64,000 nt of DNA from Denitratimonas sp037478135 (GTDB taxonomy: Bacteria; Pseudomonadota; Gammaproteobacteria; Xanthomonadales; Xanthomonadaceae): positions 65,734 through 129,733 of the forward strand of contig NZ_JBBHDV010000010.1 in the NCBI RefSeq assembly GCF_037478135.1. The letters run 5' to 3'. The translations under genes and the position numbers were made by a program. Every line of letters begins with the position of its first letter. The stretch's first letter is position 1. Below the pieces are notes generated by a model. The model worked only from the letters and a program-made list of their open reading frames with translations, was not told the DNA's origin and did no database searches. This document shows positions 26,351 through 35,542 of this stretch, piece by piece.

Positions 26351-26866
26351 TCAGTCATGGCGCTCGGAGGTGCGGCCCGAACCCAGCCCGCGCAAGGCAC
26401 GCCCGGACGCAGTCGATTCCCCGGCCGCGCCGGATTCCGCATCCTGCGCCGCGCTGCGCGGATCCACCTGGCTCAGACGCGCGATGTCCCGCTCCAGCCG
26501 CAGCTGGCGCCGGAACGCCAACTCCTGTTCCAGCGCCTCGACGAACAGGCGTGCCCGCCTGCGGTCGCGCCAGGCCACGGAAAGCTCCACCCGGCCCGAC
26601 GTGCCGGATTGAAGCCGACTGGCCTGCACGAAATCGGAAAAGCCCAGTTCGATCACCGGCCACAACCAGAACCAGCCGGCGCTGAACTCGGCGCTGGCCA
26701 GCGCATCCAGCTCGACCACCAGTTCCTTCGGCGAAGTGCGCAAAAGGCCCAGCACCGCATCACCGGCCTGGTACTGGAAGCGCAGGCGCCCTTCCTCCAG
26801 ATGCACGATGCCCTGCATCTCGCCCCAGCCGCCGTGGCTGGAACAACTGAAAGATACGCTGTACAT
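26351..26866 (-). CDS. Conserved-looking hypothetical protein
   Basis: This 171-residue protein starts MYSVSFSCSSHGGWGEMQGI. Its first part looks like a small beta-rich domain (GIVHLEEGRLRFQYQAGDAV, ELVVELDALASAEFSAGWF). Residues about 100-135 form a charged helix (RRRARLFVEALEQELAFRRQ) resembling the connector after PH-like or bacterial membrane-flanking domains, and the tail is low-complexity. No signal peptide is visible and the family is not recognised. GGAGG lies about 9 bp before the ATG. It lies upstream of the mla operon on the same strand, with the mla promoter candidate in the gap. Confidence 0.7.
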   Translation of the reverse strand: MYSVSFSCSSHGGWGEMQGIVHLEEGRLRFQYQAGDAVLGLLRTSPKELVVELDALASAEFSAGWFWLWPVIELGFSDFVQASRLQSGTSGRVELSVAWRDRRRARLFVEALEQELAFRRQLRLERDIARLSQVDPRSAAQDAESGAAGESTASGRALRGLGSGRTSERHD

Positions 26867-27020
26867 GCCTGTCCGCCTCCGCTCCTTGCCGCGTTCCGCA
26901 GCTGTCCCAACCCATCCTGCCGCCTGTCGCCGGCACGACGCCAGCGGCCTGCCCGCGCGCCGGCCCCGCGGATACACAGGGTAGACTGCCGGGCCTCGAA
27001 ACTGTGCCAGGGACGCATCC

Positions 27021-27698
27021 ATGAACCAGCCTGTGACCGATTTCAGCGGCGTCGAACGCCAGACCGGCGCCCAGCCCGAATGGACGGTGATCTGGTTGCA
27101 TGGCCTGGGCGCCGATGGCCACGACTTCGAACCGATCGTGCCGGAACTGGTGCGGCCGGGCTGGCCGGCGCTGCGTTTCGTGTTCCCGCATGCGCCAGTG
27201 CAACCGGTGACGATCAACAACGGCATGGCGATGCGCGCCTGGTACGACATCGCCAGCTTCGACCCGAATGCACCGCAGGACGACGCCGGCATCCGTGCAT
27301 CGGTTGCCCGCGTGGAAGCACTGATCGCACGCGAGAACGCACGCGGCATCCCGGCCGAACGCATCGTGCTGGCCGGATTTTCCCAGGGCGGTGCGGTGGT
27401 GCTGGCTGCCGGCCTGCGTCATGCACAGAAGCTGGGCGGCATCGTGGCGCTGTCCACCTACCTGCCGCTGGTGCCGTCGCTGGCGGAAGAAGCCGCAGCG
27501 GCCAACCGCGAGATCCCGATCTTCATGGCGCACGGCAGCCAGGATCCGGTCGTGGTGCCGGCGCGCGGCGAAGCCAGCCGCGATGTGCTCGAAGCCCTCG
27601 GCTACCGCGTGCAATGGCAGCGCTACCCGATGCAGCACGCGGTCTGCGCCGCCGAGATCAACGATCTGGCCGCATGGTTCCAGGCCCGCTTCGGCTGA
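27021..27698 (+). CDS. Phospholipase/carboxylesterase (alpha/beta hydrolase)
   Basis: The 225-residue enzyme belongs to the carboxylesterase 2 family: WLHGLGADGHDFEPIVPEL oxyanion region, nucleophile elbow GFSQGGAVVLAAG, then FMAHGSQDPVV (Asp) and MQHAVCAAEI (His). It hydrolyses short-chain esters in the cytoplasm, like EstB or YpfH; the natural substrate is unknown. A TAGACT -10-like hexamer lies at 26982-26987. The AlgZ-like gene follows 28 bp later. Confidence 0.92.
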   Translation: MNQPVTDFSGVERQTGAQPEWTVIWLHGLGADGHDFEPIVPELVRPGWPALRFVFPHAPVQPVTINNGMAMRAWYDIASFDPNAPQDDAGIRASVARVEALIARENARGIPAERIVLAGFSQGGAVVLAAGLRHAQKLGGIVALSTYLPLVPSLAEEAAAANREIPIFMAHGSQDPVVVPARGEASRDVLEALGYRVQWQRYPMQHAVCAAEINDLAAWFQARFG

Positions 27699-27726
27699 CC
27701 GCCGCACACCGCCGGCCATCCTGCCG

Positions 27727-28773
27727 ATGAGCACCACCGAACGCCAACACGGCCCGGCCTGGATGCCGGATTTCTGCCGGCCGCAGGCGCTGTTCGGGGT
27801 CATGGTGGCGGTCGAAGTCGCGGTGCTGACGGCGATCCTGATGCGGCTGCCGCAGGCGCCGGGCAGCTGGACCGAACTGTTCACCGCCAGCCTGTTCGCG
27901 CAGTGGCTGGCGCTGCTGTGTGTCGGCGCGCTATGCAAACTGCGCGAGGTGATTGACCGGCTGCCGCGCCTGTCCGGCGTGTTGCTGGCACTGCTGGTGC
28001 CGATGGCCATCGTCGGCATGGGTGCGCTGCTGGTGGCGCTGATCGACCAGAACCTGGGCCTGGACTGGACCGTGCCGCCACGCTACACGGTGCGTTTCGT
28101 GCTGGTCTGCATGGTGGTGGCGCTGCTGCTGAGCGCCGCGCTGCTGCGCTATTTCTATGTCACCGACCAGTGGCAACGGCAGGTCGCGGCGCGCGCGCAG
28201 GCGCAGGTGCAGGCGCTTCAGGCGCGCATCCGGCCGCACTTCCTGTTCAACAGCATGAATTCGATCGCCAGCCTGATCCGGCACGATCCGGTCACCGCCG
28301 AGCGCGCGGTCGAGGATCTTTCCGAACTGTTCCGCGCCGCGCTGGGCAGCGGCAATGGCGAATCCACCCTGGCCGAAGAGCTGCATCTGGCGCGACGTTA
28401 TCTGGCGATCGAAGCGCTGCGTCTGGGCCCGCGCCTGCAGGTCGAATGGGAACTGGCCGACGATCTGCCCGACGACCTGCCGATGCCGCGCCTGACCCTG
28501 CAACCGCTGGTGGAGAACGCCATCATCCACGGCATCGCGCGCCTGCCCGAAGGTGGCCGCATCGACATCAGCGCGCGGCGCGAAGGCTTCCTGCTGCGGA
28601 TCGAAGTCACCAACCCCTGCCTGCCGGACGAACTCGGCGCGGCCCACGGCAACCGGCACGCCCAGCACAGCATCGCGCAGCGTCTGGCGCACCAGCACGG
28701 GGGCAGCGCGCGCATGGTGACGCGCCTGCAGGACGGCTACTATTCAGCCACGCTGATCGTGCCCACCGACTGA
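27727..28773 (+). CDS. algZ: AlgZ/FimS-type LytS-family sensor kinase
   Basis: The 348-residue protein has four membrane helices in the first 150 residues and then the His_kinase domain with QARIRPHFLFNSMNSIASL, the conserved FLFN block. DLPMPRLTLQPLVENAIIHGI is the N-box of a degenerate GHKL ATPase domain. In Pseudomonas, AlgZ works with AlgR to control alginate and type IV pili. The gene is directly followed (3 bp) by the LytTR response regulator and then hemC, the same order as in Pseudomonas. Confidence 0.9.
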   Translation: MSTTERQHGPAWMPDFCRPQALFGVMVAVEVAVLTAILMRLPQAPGSWTELFTASLFAQWLALLCVGALCKLREVIDRLPRLSGVLLALLVPMAIVGMGALLVALIDQNLGLDWTVPPRYTVRFVLVCMVVALLLSAALLRYFYVTDQWQRQVAARAQAQVQALQARIRPHFLFNSMNSIASLIRHDPVTAERAVEDLSELFRAALGSGNGESTLAEELHLARRYLAIEALRLGPRLQVEWELADDLPDDLPMPRLTLQPLVENAIIHGIARLPEGGRIDISARREGFLLRIEVTNPCLPDELGAAHGNRHAQHSIAQRLAHQHGGSARMVTRLQDGYYSATLIVPTD

Positions 28774-28776
28774 GAC

Positions 28777-29502
28777 ATGAAACTCCTGATTGCCGACGAC
28801 GAACCCCTTGCGCGCCAGCGCCTGCGCGACCTGGTCGGTGATCTTGGCGGCCACGAGATCATCGGTGAGGCCGGCAACGGTCGCGAGGCCTGCGAACTGG
28901 CCGCCACGCTCAAGCCCGACGCCGTGCTGCTGGATATCGCGATGCCGCTGCTCGACGGCCTGGAAGCCGCACGCCATCTGGCCGAACTGCCGGATCCGCC
29001 GGCGGTGGTGTTCTGCACCGCATACGACGAACACGCACTGGCCGCGTTCGAAGCGCACGCGGTGGATTACCTGGTCAAGCCGATCCGGGCCGAACGCCTG
29101 GCCGCGGCACTGGCCCGCGCCGAACGCTTCCATGCCGGCGCCGCACCGGCCGGCCGCCTGCCGGCGCAGCGCCGCAGCCATCTGTCCGCACGCCTGCGCG
29201 GCACGCTGCGGCTGATCCCGATCCAGGACATCCACTTCCTGCAAGCCGAGGAAAAATACGTCGTCGTGCACCACGCGGAAGGCCAGGATCTGATCGAGGA
29301 TTCGCTGAAATCGCTGGAAGCCGAATTCGGCGAACGCTTCATCCGCCTGCACCGCAACTGCCTGGTCGCCCCCGACCAGATCCGCGAACTGGTGCGCGAA
29401 CCGGACGGGCGCGAAGTCGTGCGCCTGCGCAACCATCCGGCGCGGCTGGATGTCAGCCGCCGCTGTCTGCCCGGCGTGCGCCAGCGCCTGAAGAACCTGT
29501 GA
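28777..29502 (+). CDS. algR: AlgR-type LytTR response regulator
   Basis: The 241-residue protein has a receiver domain (acidic D7/D8, phospho-acceptor Asp53 in AVLLDIAMPLLDG, Lys in VKPI). A LytTR DNA-binding domain follows from about residue 140 (LIPIQDIHFLQAEEKYVVVH, FIRLHRNCLVA). It is expected to bind DNA as the partner of the upstream sensor. The start follows the algZ stop by 3 bp and hemC begins 6 bp after its end, so the three genes form one transcript. Confidence 0.95.
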   Translation: MKLLIADDEPLARQRLRDLVGDLGGHEIIGEAGNGREACELAATLKPDAVLLDIAMPLLDGLEAARHLAELPDPPAVVFCTAYDEHALAAFEAHAVDYLVKPIRAERLAAALARAERFHAGAAPAGRLPAQRRSHLSARLRGTLRLIPIQDIHFLQAEEKYVVVHHAEGQDLIEDSLKSLEAEFGERFIRLHRNCLVAPDQIRELVREPDGREVVRLRNHPARLDVSRRCLPGVRQRLKNL

Positions 29503-29508
29503 GAACAA

Positions 29509-30429
29509 ATGACCTCTTCCACCACCCTGCGCATCGCCACGCGCAAGAGCGCATTGGCGCTGTGGCAGACTGAACACGTCGCCGCGCGCCTGCGTGTGCT
29601 GCATCCGGACCTTTCCATCGAACTGGTGCCGCTCTCCACCCGTGGCGATGAAATCCTCGACCGCTCGCTGTCCGCACTCGGCGGCAAGGGCCTGTTCCTG
29701 AAGGAACTGGAAGTGGCGATGGAGGAAGGCCACGCCGACTGCGCGGTGCATTCGCTCAAGGACGTGCCGATGGAGCTGGACGGACCATTCGCACTGGCCG
29801 CCGTGCTGGAACGCGCCGACCCGTTCGACGCCTTCGTCTCCAACCACCATGCCGATCTGGCCAGCCTGCCGCATGGCGCGCGCGTGGGCACCTCCTCGCT
29901 GCGCCGCCAGGTGCAGTTGCGTGCGATCCGCCCGGATCTGGAACTGCGCGACCTGCGCGGCAACGTCAACACCCGTCTGGCCAAGCTCGATGCCGGCGAC
30001 TACGACGCCATCATCCTGGCCTGCGCCGGCCTGCAGCGCCTGGGTTTTGACGGCCGCATCCGCGCCCGGCTGACGCCCCCGGACTTCCTGCCGGCCGTCG
30101 CGCAAGGTGCCATCGCGGTCGAATGCCGCGCCGGCGACGACGCCACGCACGCCCTGTTCGCCCCGCTGAACCACGCCCCGACCCGCCGCTGCGTGGACGT
30201 GGAGCGCGCCATGAACCTGCGCCTGGCCGGAAGCTGCCAGGTCCCGATCGCCGGCTATTGCACCGAAGCCGACGGCAGCTGGACCCTGCGCGCCCTGGTC
30301 GGCGACGAACGCAGCGGCGAAATCCTGCGTGTGGAAGACAGCGCCGACACCAGCACCCTGCACGACCTCGGCACCCTCGTCGCGGAACGCCTGTTGGAAC
30401 AGGGGGCGGAACGGCTGCTCAAGCGCTGA
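29509..30429 (+). CDS. hemC: Hydroxymethylbilane synthase (porphobilinogen deaminase)
   Basis: This 306-residue enzyme has LRIATRKSALALWQTEHV, LGGKGLFLKELE, VHSLKDVPM, the catalytic Asp region and the cofactor-binding Cys243 (LAGSCQVPIAGYC). It polymerises four porphobilinogens in haem synthesis. It is intact and of normal length. In related genomes hemD usually follows; here a nuclease gene follows and hemD is not in the window. A diverged second copy of the last 25 or so codons lies about 2 kb downstream (32459-32533). Confidence 0.97.
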   Translation: MTSSTTLRIATRKSALALWQTEHVAARLRVLHPDLSIELVPLSTRGDEILDRSLSALGGKGLFLKELEVAMEEGHADCAVHSLKDVPMELDGPFALAAVLERADPFDAFVSNHHADLASLPHGARVGTSSLRRQVQLRAIRPDLELRDLRGNVNTRLAKLDAGDYDAIILACAGLQRLGFDGRIRARLTPPDFLPAVAQGAIAVECRAGDDATHALFAPLNHAPTRRCVDVERAMNLRLAGSCQVPIAGYCTEADGSWTLRALVGDERSGEILRVEDSADTSTLHDLGTLVAERLLEQGAERLLKR

Positions 30430-30440
30430 GGTATCTGCAA

Positions 30441-31271
30441 GTGGGTCGGCGGAAAAAGAACGGCTTCTTCGAGGAACTGACAACCCTTCCCTGGCCGGTC
30501 GGAGTCGCCGCAGGTCTGATCGCCTTTCTGCTGATTCGATACGCGCTGCCAGCACTTCTGGGTGGCAGCGGCAACACCTATCTGCAGGCCTTCTCCACTG
30601 CCAGCAACACTTTCGCCCCGCTCGCGTGGCTGGTACTGATCGCCTGTTCCCTCGCTTCGCTGATGTCGTTCATCCGGGCTCGACAGGACCGACAACTGCT
30701 GGATACCCGCACCGGGCTCGACAGCCTCGCCGCCCTCGGATGGAAGGAGTTCGAGCGGCTGGTCGGCGAAGCATTCCGTCGGGAAGGCCATGTCGTCGAA
30801 GCCACCGGGCTGGGCGGCGCGGATGGCGGCATCGACCTCATCCTTTATCGAGACGGCCGCCGCACCCTGGTCCAGTGCAAACAATGGCGACGACGATCCA
30901 TCCCGGTGAGCGTCGTGCGCGAAATGTACGGCCTTCTCGCCCATCATCAGGCGGATGAGGTCCGAATCGTGGCGTCGGGCAAATTCACGCGGGACGCAGC
31001 TCAATTCGCTGAAGACAAACCCATAGCACTGATCGACGGCACGCAATTGCTCACGATGATCCGGGCAGTCCAGTCGTCCAGCAACTCCCAAACGGCAAAG
31101 CCGACGAATCACCAGTACAGGGACGCCGTGACGGATTCTCCGGACATCCCGGAACCGAATTGCCCGCGATGCAACGCCGGGATGACATCGCGAAGAAACA
31201 GCAAAACCGGCCAGCCTTTCTGGGGATGTTCCTCGTTCCCCCGCTGCAAAGGCACCCGGCCTGCTGGCTGA
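30441..31271 (+). CDS. Membrane-anchored Mrr-like restriction endonuclease with topoisomerase zinc finger
   Basis: The 276-residue protein starts at GTG 30441, with GAGG 9 bp upstream and 11 bp after hemC. Two membrane helices (about residues 17-38 and 58-78) precede a PD-(D/E)XK Mrr_cat domain at 96-207: LGWKEFERLVGEAFRREGHVV, GGADGGIDLIL with the catalytic Asp132, and the QCKQW motif with Lys147. A topoisomerase-type zinc finger (Cys241, Cys244, Cys263, Cys269) ends the protein. Mrr enzymes cut modified DNA. Membrane-tethered versions are known in proteobacteria but their target is undefined. It is the first gene of the block between hemC and its duplicated 3' end. Confidence 0.87.
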   Translation: MGRRKKNGFFEELTTLPWPVGVAAGLIAFLLIRYALPALLGGSGNTYLQAFSTASNTFAPLAWLVLIACSLASLMSFIRARQDRQLLDTRTGLDSLAALGWKEFERLVGEAFRREGHVVEATGLGGADGGIDLILYRDGRRTLVQCKQWRRRSIPVSVVREMYGLLAHHQADEVRIVASGKFTRDAAQFAEDKPIALIDGTQLLTMIRAVQSSSNSQTAKPTNHQYRDAVTDSPDIPEPNCPRCNAGMTSRRNSKTGQPFWGCSSFPRCKGTRPAG

Positions 31272-31605
31272 TTGGCAGGCGGGTTGACGCCACTCCCCCT
31301 GTTGCCGCCCTCAGCTCTACCGCTTGCTCCGGCTGCCCGATCACATGGCAGTCCTGCGATGCCAGCCGGAACACAGGTGCTGCAGAACCGTTTCTTTTCG
31401 ATTCCAGAACGATTCACGCCTTCCGAAACGCTGCCGTGACCCGCAACCACACAGCCTACCGAGCCGGAAACAGGCCACTGACTACGCTTCGATCAAGCGC
31501 TCCGTCATGGAAATGTCCATTCTCCGCGCACTTTCCGGTACCTCCTCGCACCGGGCCATAAGGCTGCTGTTGCCGGCCCCATGTGGCGCCATGGAGGAAA
31601 CACCG
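31272..31605. other. 334-bp gap without recognised gene
   Basis: Nothing convincing is seen between the Mrr-like gene and the secreted-protein gene. Frames here lack ribosome sites, and upstream extensions of the next gene look non-coding. It presumably holds the promoter of the secreted-protein gene. Confidence 0.5.
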
Positions 31606-32388
31606 ATGAAGACGTACTGGAAACTGTTCGCCCTGCTCGTCGTGCTCGGCGGCATGAACATGCTCGATGCCCGTGCTGAAGCGGCGCAGGGCCGTGCCGT
31701 GGTTCGGGTGGAAACTTCGCCGAACATCGGTGACCGCAGCCTGCATTTCCAGGGTCAGCCGAGCGGTGAGGTGGTTCTGGAACGAAATGGCACGGGCCAC
31801 ATCAGCGAGGATGTGACCGCAGGCCGCTACGAAACCACCCTGTCGGGCATCGACCGGCGTCTGACCGAAGCCGGCTATCGCCTCACCAGCATCCAGTGTG
31901 ATGACCACGGCAAGGCCACGCGCAGTCAAGGCAACCTGGAACACCAGAGCGCGATCTTTGCCGTGAATCCGGGGGAAACCGTCACCTGCACCTTCCTCCT
32001 GGCGCTCCCGAGCGCATGTGGGTGCCCGAAGGCGGGGCGCTGGCAGGTCAACAACCATACCGGCCGCATGACCTGCAGCGGGCCGATGCCTATGGCGATG
32101 CCACTGGCCCCTGCACACAGCACCGGCACCCTGACTCCCAACGCCGGCTGCACCCAGATCCTGGCGCAAGGCATGAGCGATGACGAGGCCGATATCCAGA
32201 TGCACCTGCAACCTGATTGCAGTTGGAAAGGCTCGTTCGGCGGCACGCGCGACATCCCGGCCACGATTGATTTCCACTGGACGCTGGAAAGCCAGACCCG
32301 CATCACCGGCAACCTGAGTTCCAACTTTTCCCAGCAGGGCATGAGTTGCTCGGTGTCGCGCACCTTTGAACTGGATTTCGGCGGATGA
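31606..32388 (+). CDS. Secreted protein of unknown function
   Basis: This 260-residue protein has a GGAGG site 8 bp before ATG 31606 and a signal peptide (MKTYWKLFALLVVLGGMNML..., cleavage near ARAEA). Residues about 30-140 resemble a prealbumin-like/SpaA-type beta domain (GRYETTLSGIDRRLTEAGYR, TSIQCDD, NPGETVTCTFLLALP). A cysteine- and methionine-containing second half follows (CGCPKAG, MTCSGPMPMAMPLAP, GCTQIL). No catalytic motif is seen. It lies inside the segment flanked by hemC and the hemC 3'-end copy, followed by a terminator. Confidence 0.75.
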   Translation: MKTYWKLFALLVVLGGMNMLDARAEAAQGRAVVRVETSPNIGDRSLHFQGQPSGEVVLERNGTGHISEDVTAGRYETTLSGIDRRLTEAGYRLTSIQCDDHGKATRSQGNLEHQSAIFAVNPGETVTCTFLLALPSACGCPKAGRWQVNNHTGRMTCSGPMPMAMPLAPAHSTGTLTPNAGCTQILAQGMSDDEADIQMHLQPDCSWKGSFGGTRDIPATIDFHWTLESQTRITGNLSSNFSQQGMSCSVSRTFELDFGG

Positions 32389-32400
32389 AGCATGCTGGCA

Positions 32401-32447
32401 GCGGCTTTTCCGGATGCGGAAAAGCCGCGCAGGTCCAAGCGCTTTTT
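32401..32447 (+). terminator. Terminator after the secreted-protein gene
   Basis: A perfect 11-bp stem GCGGCTTTTCC (32401-32411) pairs with 32418-32428 over a 6-nt loop. A CTTTTTAT stretch follows 12 bp later. It marks the end of the inserted-looking block. Confidence 0.65.
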
Positions 32448-32458
32448 ATACCTCCCGT

Positions 32459-32533
32459 AACGCCACCGTGCTCGGCAGCCGCGTCGCCGCACATCTGCTG
32501 GAACAGACTGCGGAACGTTTGCTGAAACGCTGA
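32459..32533 (+). pseudogene. hemC': Remnant of a second hemC 3' end
   Basis: Translated in frame up to TGA 32531-32533, this stretch reads NATVLGSRVAAHLLEQTAERLLKR. Intact hemC ends LHDLGTLVAERLLEQGAERLLKR. About three quarters of the last 20 residues match, the nucleotides over the last 52 bp are also about three quarters identical, and both end at the same stop. No hemC body is attached. It is a displaced hemC terminus, from an insertion that replaced the gene's 3' end or from recombination with a foreign hemC. Confidence 0.75.
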
Positions 32534-32568
32534 ATCGCACATCCGGCCCCGGCCTGCGATCATGTCGC

Positions 32569-33939
<1,371 letters not shown>

Positions 33940-34014
33940 CCGACGCAGGCCGCTGTTGCGGCATCACGCAGACACATCCGGATTGGCTTTCGTATTGAAC
34001 GCCAGCCTTCGCTC

Positions 34015-35415
34015 TCAGCCTCCCAGCGACCGCTCCAGCCGCGCGGCCACATCGCGGTTCTGCGTCGCCAGCCGACGCAACGAACCCGAACCGATGCGGT
34101 CGCAATCGGCGACCTGTTCCCAGTAGCACGCTGCGATCCGGGCCGCCCAGATCAGATGTGGGATTTGCCCGGCCCGGTCCGGTATCAACGGACGGAGCGG
34201 TTCGGCATTGCGCACCGCGCCGGTGCGCGAGGGTGCCAGCGACATTGGCAGCATGTCGTAGGCCGGTGCAAGTGCGAGCGGGCCGCGATCCACGAGATGA
34301 AAACCGAGGTTGCCGGCATGCATGTCGCTGTTGCCGATGAGGCGACCGAACCAGTGCAGGCGTGCCATCTGCGCTGCGGTATCGGCATCAACCCACGCGG
34401 CGGCGGCGAGCCGTTCGCCGGAAAGGCTCCAGTCGCGCATATCGTCACCGATGAAAGCAGTGCTCAGGGCCAGCAGCGAAACGTAACCGCGCCGCCCCAG
34501 CACATCGGGCGTGCGATCAAACCTGCGCACTTCCAGACAGGTGTAGCCGTCCGCATCGATCAATTCGGATTCGGAAGCAGGCAACCCGGCCTGGCGCAGG
34601 CACGCCAGCGCAAGGTGTTCGCAGACCAGAAGATCGGCCCAGCGCCGTGCGGCCTCGCCGCTGTCGGGCACGGCGAACTTGACCAGTGCGGCATAACGCC
34701 CCGCTAGCGAGCTCACGGTCGCAGTGAACTTGGGTTGCTCGCCGCCGGGCGAGGAGCCTATGTCCTCACCGGCCAGTGCGGCCTGCGCCCATTGCGCATA
34801 AAGCGCGGAGCGTTCGTTCACGGCCACGGTGTCGGACGGGGCGTCGCGTTCGGTCAGGGCCATTTCCACCGCCGTCTGGCCCAGCAGCAGATCACCCATG
34901 CCCGTGCCGCCACTGCGGGTGATGGCGAGCAAGGTATCGCGCAGTTGCCAGCGGTGCAGATCATCGGGCACGCCCAGATGTCGCGCCTGCCGATGCGCCA
35001 GGGTGCGGCCAAGGAAACCTTGCGGGCGCAGATCGTCGAGAAACCACGGCAGGCCGGGAAAATGGCCCGCCACCTGCTCGACCGGCCGCACCAGATTGGG
35101 CCGCTCGCCCGATGGCTCAAACTGGAAGCGCTCACCATTCAGCGCATACAGCGTGCCCAGTTCTTCCAGGCTGGCGTCGGCCCGCATACGCCACAGCGGC
35201 CAGGCGCTGCCAGCGTCGGTGACGCTGCGTGCGACATAGGCCGTGGCCCGCGCCTTGCCGATGCGCAATACCTGATCGCCGGCTTCGGCGACCAGTCGCG
35301 CCAGTACCGGGCGCGACACGCCCAACTGCTGCACCAGCCACGCAGCCGGCACCGGCTCGCCGCTGCGCAGCAGGAACAACAGATCGTCGGAAGTGGCTGA
35401 ACGTGGGCGAGGCAT
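34015..35415 (-). CDS. yjjJ: HipA-family toxin YjjJ (orphan, with N-terminal HTH)
   Basis: This 466-residue protein has an N-terminal winged-helix-like segment (DLLFLLRSGEPVPAAWLVQQ, residues 11-30) and a HipA kinase: GGEQPKFTA P-loop at 224-232, VKFAVPDSGEAARRWADLL, catalytic GNSDMHAGN at 361-369 and the YDMLP metal motif at 386-390. YjjJ-type HipA proteins lack a HipB partner gene and carry their own DNA-binding domain; E. coli YjjJ is growth-inhibitory. No antitoxin gene is adjacent. Its promoter region is AT-rich and contains a perfect palindrome, so autoregulation is likely. Confidence 0.88.
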   Translation of the reverse strand: MPRPRSATSDDLLFLLRSGEPVPAAWLVQQLGVSRPVLARLVAEAGDQVLRIGKARATAYVARSVTDAGSAWPLWRMRADASLEELGTLYALNGERFQFEPSGERPNLVRPVEQVAGHFPGLPWFLDDLRPQGFLGRTLAHRQARHLGVPDDLHRWQLRDTLLAITRSGGTGMGDLLLGQTAVEMALTERDAPSDTVAVNERSALYAQWAQAALAGEDIGSSPGGEQPKFTATVSSLAGRYAALVKFAVPDSGEAARRWADLLVCEHLALACLRQAGLPASESELIDADGYTCLEVRRFDRTPDVLGRRGYVSLLALSTAFIGDDMRDWSLSGERLAAAAWVDADTAAQMARLHWFGRLIGNSDMHAGNLGFHLVDRGPLALAPAYDMLPMSLAPSRTGAVRNAEPLRPLIPDRAGQIPHLIWAARIAACYWEQVADCDRIGSGSLRRLATQNRDVAARLERSLGG

Positions 35416-35431
35416 GTGTCAAACAGCATAA

Positions 35432-35450
35432 TTTCTTTACGATAAAGAAA
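35432..35450. promoter_or_regulatory. Palindromic operator of yjjJ
   Basis: TTTCTTTA and TAAAGAAA form perfect 8-bp arms around a 3-bp centre, 17 bp before the yjjJ start and abutting the proposed -10 box. It is a strong candidate site for the HTH of YjjJ itself. Confidence 0.65.
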
Positions 35451-35478
35451 CGATACTCCTAACAAGAGGCTTACACAA
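35450..35478 (-). promoter_or_regulatory. Candidate yjjJ promoter
   Basis: On the minus strand TTGTGT (35478-35473) and TATCGT (35455-35450) are spaced 17 bp. The palindromic operator lies directly downstream, over the likely transcription start. The surrounding 35416-35542 is AT-rich compared with the window. Confidence 0.45.
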
Positions 35479-35542
35479 GCCACTGTTTTATCTATATGAA
35501 CAAGAAATCATCGCAGGTGTTTATTTACGATTCCAACCCATA

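Noticed and set aside
31324..31605. Upstream in-frame extension of the secreted-protein gene
   Set aside because: It would place the clear signal peptide about 94 residues inside the protein; the GGAGG site before 31606 decides the start.
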